Source: an uncultured Chloroflexota bacterium (GTDB taxonomy: Bacteria > Chloroflexota > Chloroflexia > Chloroflexales > Roseiflexaceae). From it: a stretch of DNA of 14,851 nucleotides. The notes under the pieces are model-generated. The model saw only the letters and a list, made by a program, of their open reading frames with translations, was not told the DNA's origin and ran no database searches. Position numbers and translations under genes: made by a program. This document shows positions 14,843 to 14,851 of the stretch, in pieces (within the stretch, counting starts at the first letter, position 1; each line of letters begins with the position of its first letter). The DNA lies in NCBI GenBank assembly GCA_937876225.1, contig CALFIC010000188.1, forward strand, positions 1-14,851, given 5' to 3'.

Positions 14843-14851
14843 CTACGAAAG

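Overview
This looks like bacterial chromosome of moderate GC, probably from a Chloroflexota member (Herpetosiphon-like or another Chloroflexia). The basis is the combination of a pentapeptide-repeat protein with a long Thr-Pro/Thr-Lys tail, a GH116 glycosidase, a class A penicillin-binding protein with a C-terminal PASTA domain, and palindromic intergenic repeats. The assignment is an inference from gene content; there is no rRNA or tRNA gene in the window.

Layout. (1) 1-4096, plus strand: a palindromic repeat, an extended -10 promoter, then a two-gene operon of a UDP-sugar 6-dehydrogenase (227-1513) and a GH116 glycoside hydrolase (1541-4096). (2) 4097-4343: a repeat-rich stretch between convergent genes. 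It holds a 74-bp inverted repeat, a second and oppositely oriented copy of the palindrome found at 10-54, and a pair of 27-bp direct repeats around that copy. (3) 4344-6181, minus strand: a pentapeptide-repeat/Thr-rich reading frame that has lost its 5' end at the edge of an apparently intact IS982-family element (5277-6181). (4) 6182-10216, minus strand: a carbohydrate catabolic cluster, in transcription order two Gfo/Idh/MocA oxidoreductases (start and stop overlapping by 4 bp), a small cupin and a BadF/NagK-type amino-sugar kinase, closed by a strong hairpin terminator. (5) 10376-11962, minus strand: an MFS transporter and an alkyltransferase-like protein in which the reactive cysteine is replaced by Trp. 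(6) 12017-14842, plus strand: a complete class A PBP.

How the genes may work together: the + operon combines nucleotide-sugar oxidation (surface polysaccharide precursor) with a cytoplasmic beta-glycosidase. The - cluster looks like uptake (MFS), redox conversion (two dehydrogenases), a cupin enzyme and a kinase acting on a sugar, plausibly an amino sugar. The substrate cannot be read from the sequence.

Most interesting structural observations: an inverted repeat inside the IS that would mask the transposase start codon and ribosome-binding site in long transcripts; a palindromic repeat whose outer arms are conserved between two copies while the hairpin tip has changed on both sides and still pairs; and the transposase and the truncated pentapeptide frame lying in one reading frame with a single TAG between them. 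I did not find a clearly new multi-gene system.
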